Of a DNA stretch of 6,757 nucleotides, positions 6,198 through 6,757 are shown piece by piece (the stretch's first letter is position 1; every line of letters begins with the position of its first letter). Below the pieces are notes generated by a model. That model saw only the letters and a list, made by a program, of their open reading frames with translations. It had not been told where the DNA came from and ran no database searches. This stretch comes from an uncultured Eubacteriales bacterium. Its GTDB lineage: Bacteria > Bacillota > Clostridia > Oscillospirales > CAG-272. Location of the stretch: NCBI GenBank assembly GCA_902462015.1, contig CABPZV010000113.1, forward strand, positions 1-6,757, in the 5' to 3' direction. A program made the translations under genes and the position numbers.

Positions 6198-6757
6198 TTA
6201 AAGCTTATCAGAAAGCATATATCCCTTACCGCGTACCGTTACAATCATCGGGTTTCCAAATACCGCTTCCAGTTTTTCACGCAGAAAGCGGATATAAACA
6301 TCGACAATATTGCTTTTTCTGACGGATGTTCTTCCGTTATAAAGTGCATAAAAAGCCTCTTCGCGGCTTACCGGAACGCCCTGATTTTGAACGAGCAGCT
6401 GAAATAGTCTGAATTCCTGCTCTGTAAGAATTGTGCTTTCTCCGCGGAAATGAATGCATTTTTCTGCTTCATCGATTTCTATGCGGCCTTGTTTTATTTT
6501 GTCGGTTAGCTTGCATACTGTTTTTCGGAACAGCATAATAGAAAACGGTCTTTGCAGGAAAACATAATTATTCGTTTTTTCGGTTTCGCTCGGGGCTTTG
6601 GAAGTTATTTCATATAACGGTCTTTTAGAAAAAATTATAACCGCATCAGAAAATTCATTTGTTTTATATATTATGTCTTTCCCGGCAGTGTCAGCGTCGG
6701 CAATCAGAAGCGTATGCATATCCTGGAAAGTAAGAAGAGATTTAATCTGCGCTTTGA
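6198..6757 (-). CDS. OmpR/PhoB-family response regulator, N-terminus outside the window
   Basis: This is a partial gene with about 185 residues visible, reading from the right edge to a TAA at 6198-6200. The Met at 6717-6719 is probably not the start: twelve more codons are open upstream to the edge (about KAQIKSLLTFQD), and they fit helix 2/strand 3 of a receiver domain. Counting from that Met, D8 in LLIADAD is the likely phosphorylation site, S31 follows strand 4 (AVIIFSK), and QRPF (56-59) replaces the usual KPF, so the conserved lysine is arginine. Some 40 N-terminal residues with the acidic metal pocket are missing. Residues about 78-171 are a winged-helix DNA-binding domain: LTEQEFRLFQLLVQNQGVPVS, the recognition-helix region NIVDVYIRFLREKL, and the wing TVRGKGYML. 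It should be a cytoplasmic transcription factor partnered with an unseen histidine kinase. It converges on asnB and is not in its operon. Target genes are unknown. Confidence 0.88.
   Translation of the reverse strand, partial: KAQIKSLLTFQDMHTLLIADADTAGKDIIYKTNEFSDAVIIFSKRPLYEITSKAPSETEKTNNYVFLQRPFSIMLFRKTVCKLTDKIKQGRIEIDEAEKCIHFRGESTILTEQEFRLFQLLVQNQGVPVSREEAFYALYNGRTSVRKSNIVDVYIRFLREKLEAVFGNPMIVTVRGKGYMLSDKL

Noticed and set aside
6131..6322. 63-codon + strand open frame downstream of the terminator
   Set aside because: It overlaps the winged-helix end of the convergent regulator, lacks a good ribosome site, and its protein is featureless.
6717..6719. Met codon as the true start of the response regulator
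   Set aside because: The frame stays open to the window edge, the upstream residues fit a receiver domain, and starting here would remove the first half of that domain.

Overview
The window looks like chromosomal DNA of an anaerobic Firmicute, most likely a clostridial gut or rumen bacterium of the Ruminococcus/Oscillospiraceae type. This is an inference from a type III glutamine synthetase, a T-box leader, strong AGGAGG-like ribosome sites and moderate GC content. Nothing in the sequence fixes the species.

Layout: positions 1-46 are the 3' end of an upstream spacer carrying the ribosome site of glnN. On the + strand follow glnN (type III glutamine synthetase, 47-2143), a 111-nt spacer with an inverted repeat, and an ammonium channel fused to a C-terminal PII signalling domain (best start the TTG at 2255, to 3982). 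Next comes a T-box riboswitch of about 280 nt (4021-4303), then asnB (glutamine-hydrolysing asparagine synthetase, 4362-5939). A perfect 18-bp hairpin with A and T flanks (6035-6085) closes the block. A convergent OmpR/PhoB-type response regulator on the - strand (6198 to the right edge) is cut by the window end.

The + strand genes form an ammonium-assimilation module: Amt brings in ammonia, GSIII fixes it onto glutamate to make glutamine, and AsnB spends glutamine amide nitrogen to make asparagine. The PII domain fused to Amt would let the cell's nitrogen/energy state (2-oxoglutarate, ATP/ADP) gate uptake without a separate GlnK protein. asnB carries its own control: the T-box reads AAC (Asn) in the specifier loop and UGGC in the antiterminator bulge. 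Both match tRNA-Asn, so uncharged tRNA-Asn should switch asnB on.

The most interesting points are the Amt-PII fusion that lacks the uridylylation tyrosine but keeps the pore-plugging arginine, and a T-box with a textbook antiterminator but no clear U-tract terminator before the start codon. I found no mobile element, CRISPR array, tRNA or rRNA gene, and no wholly new system.
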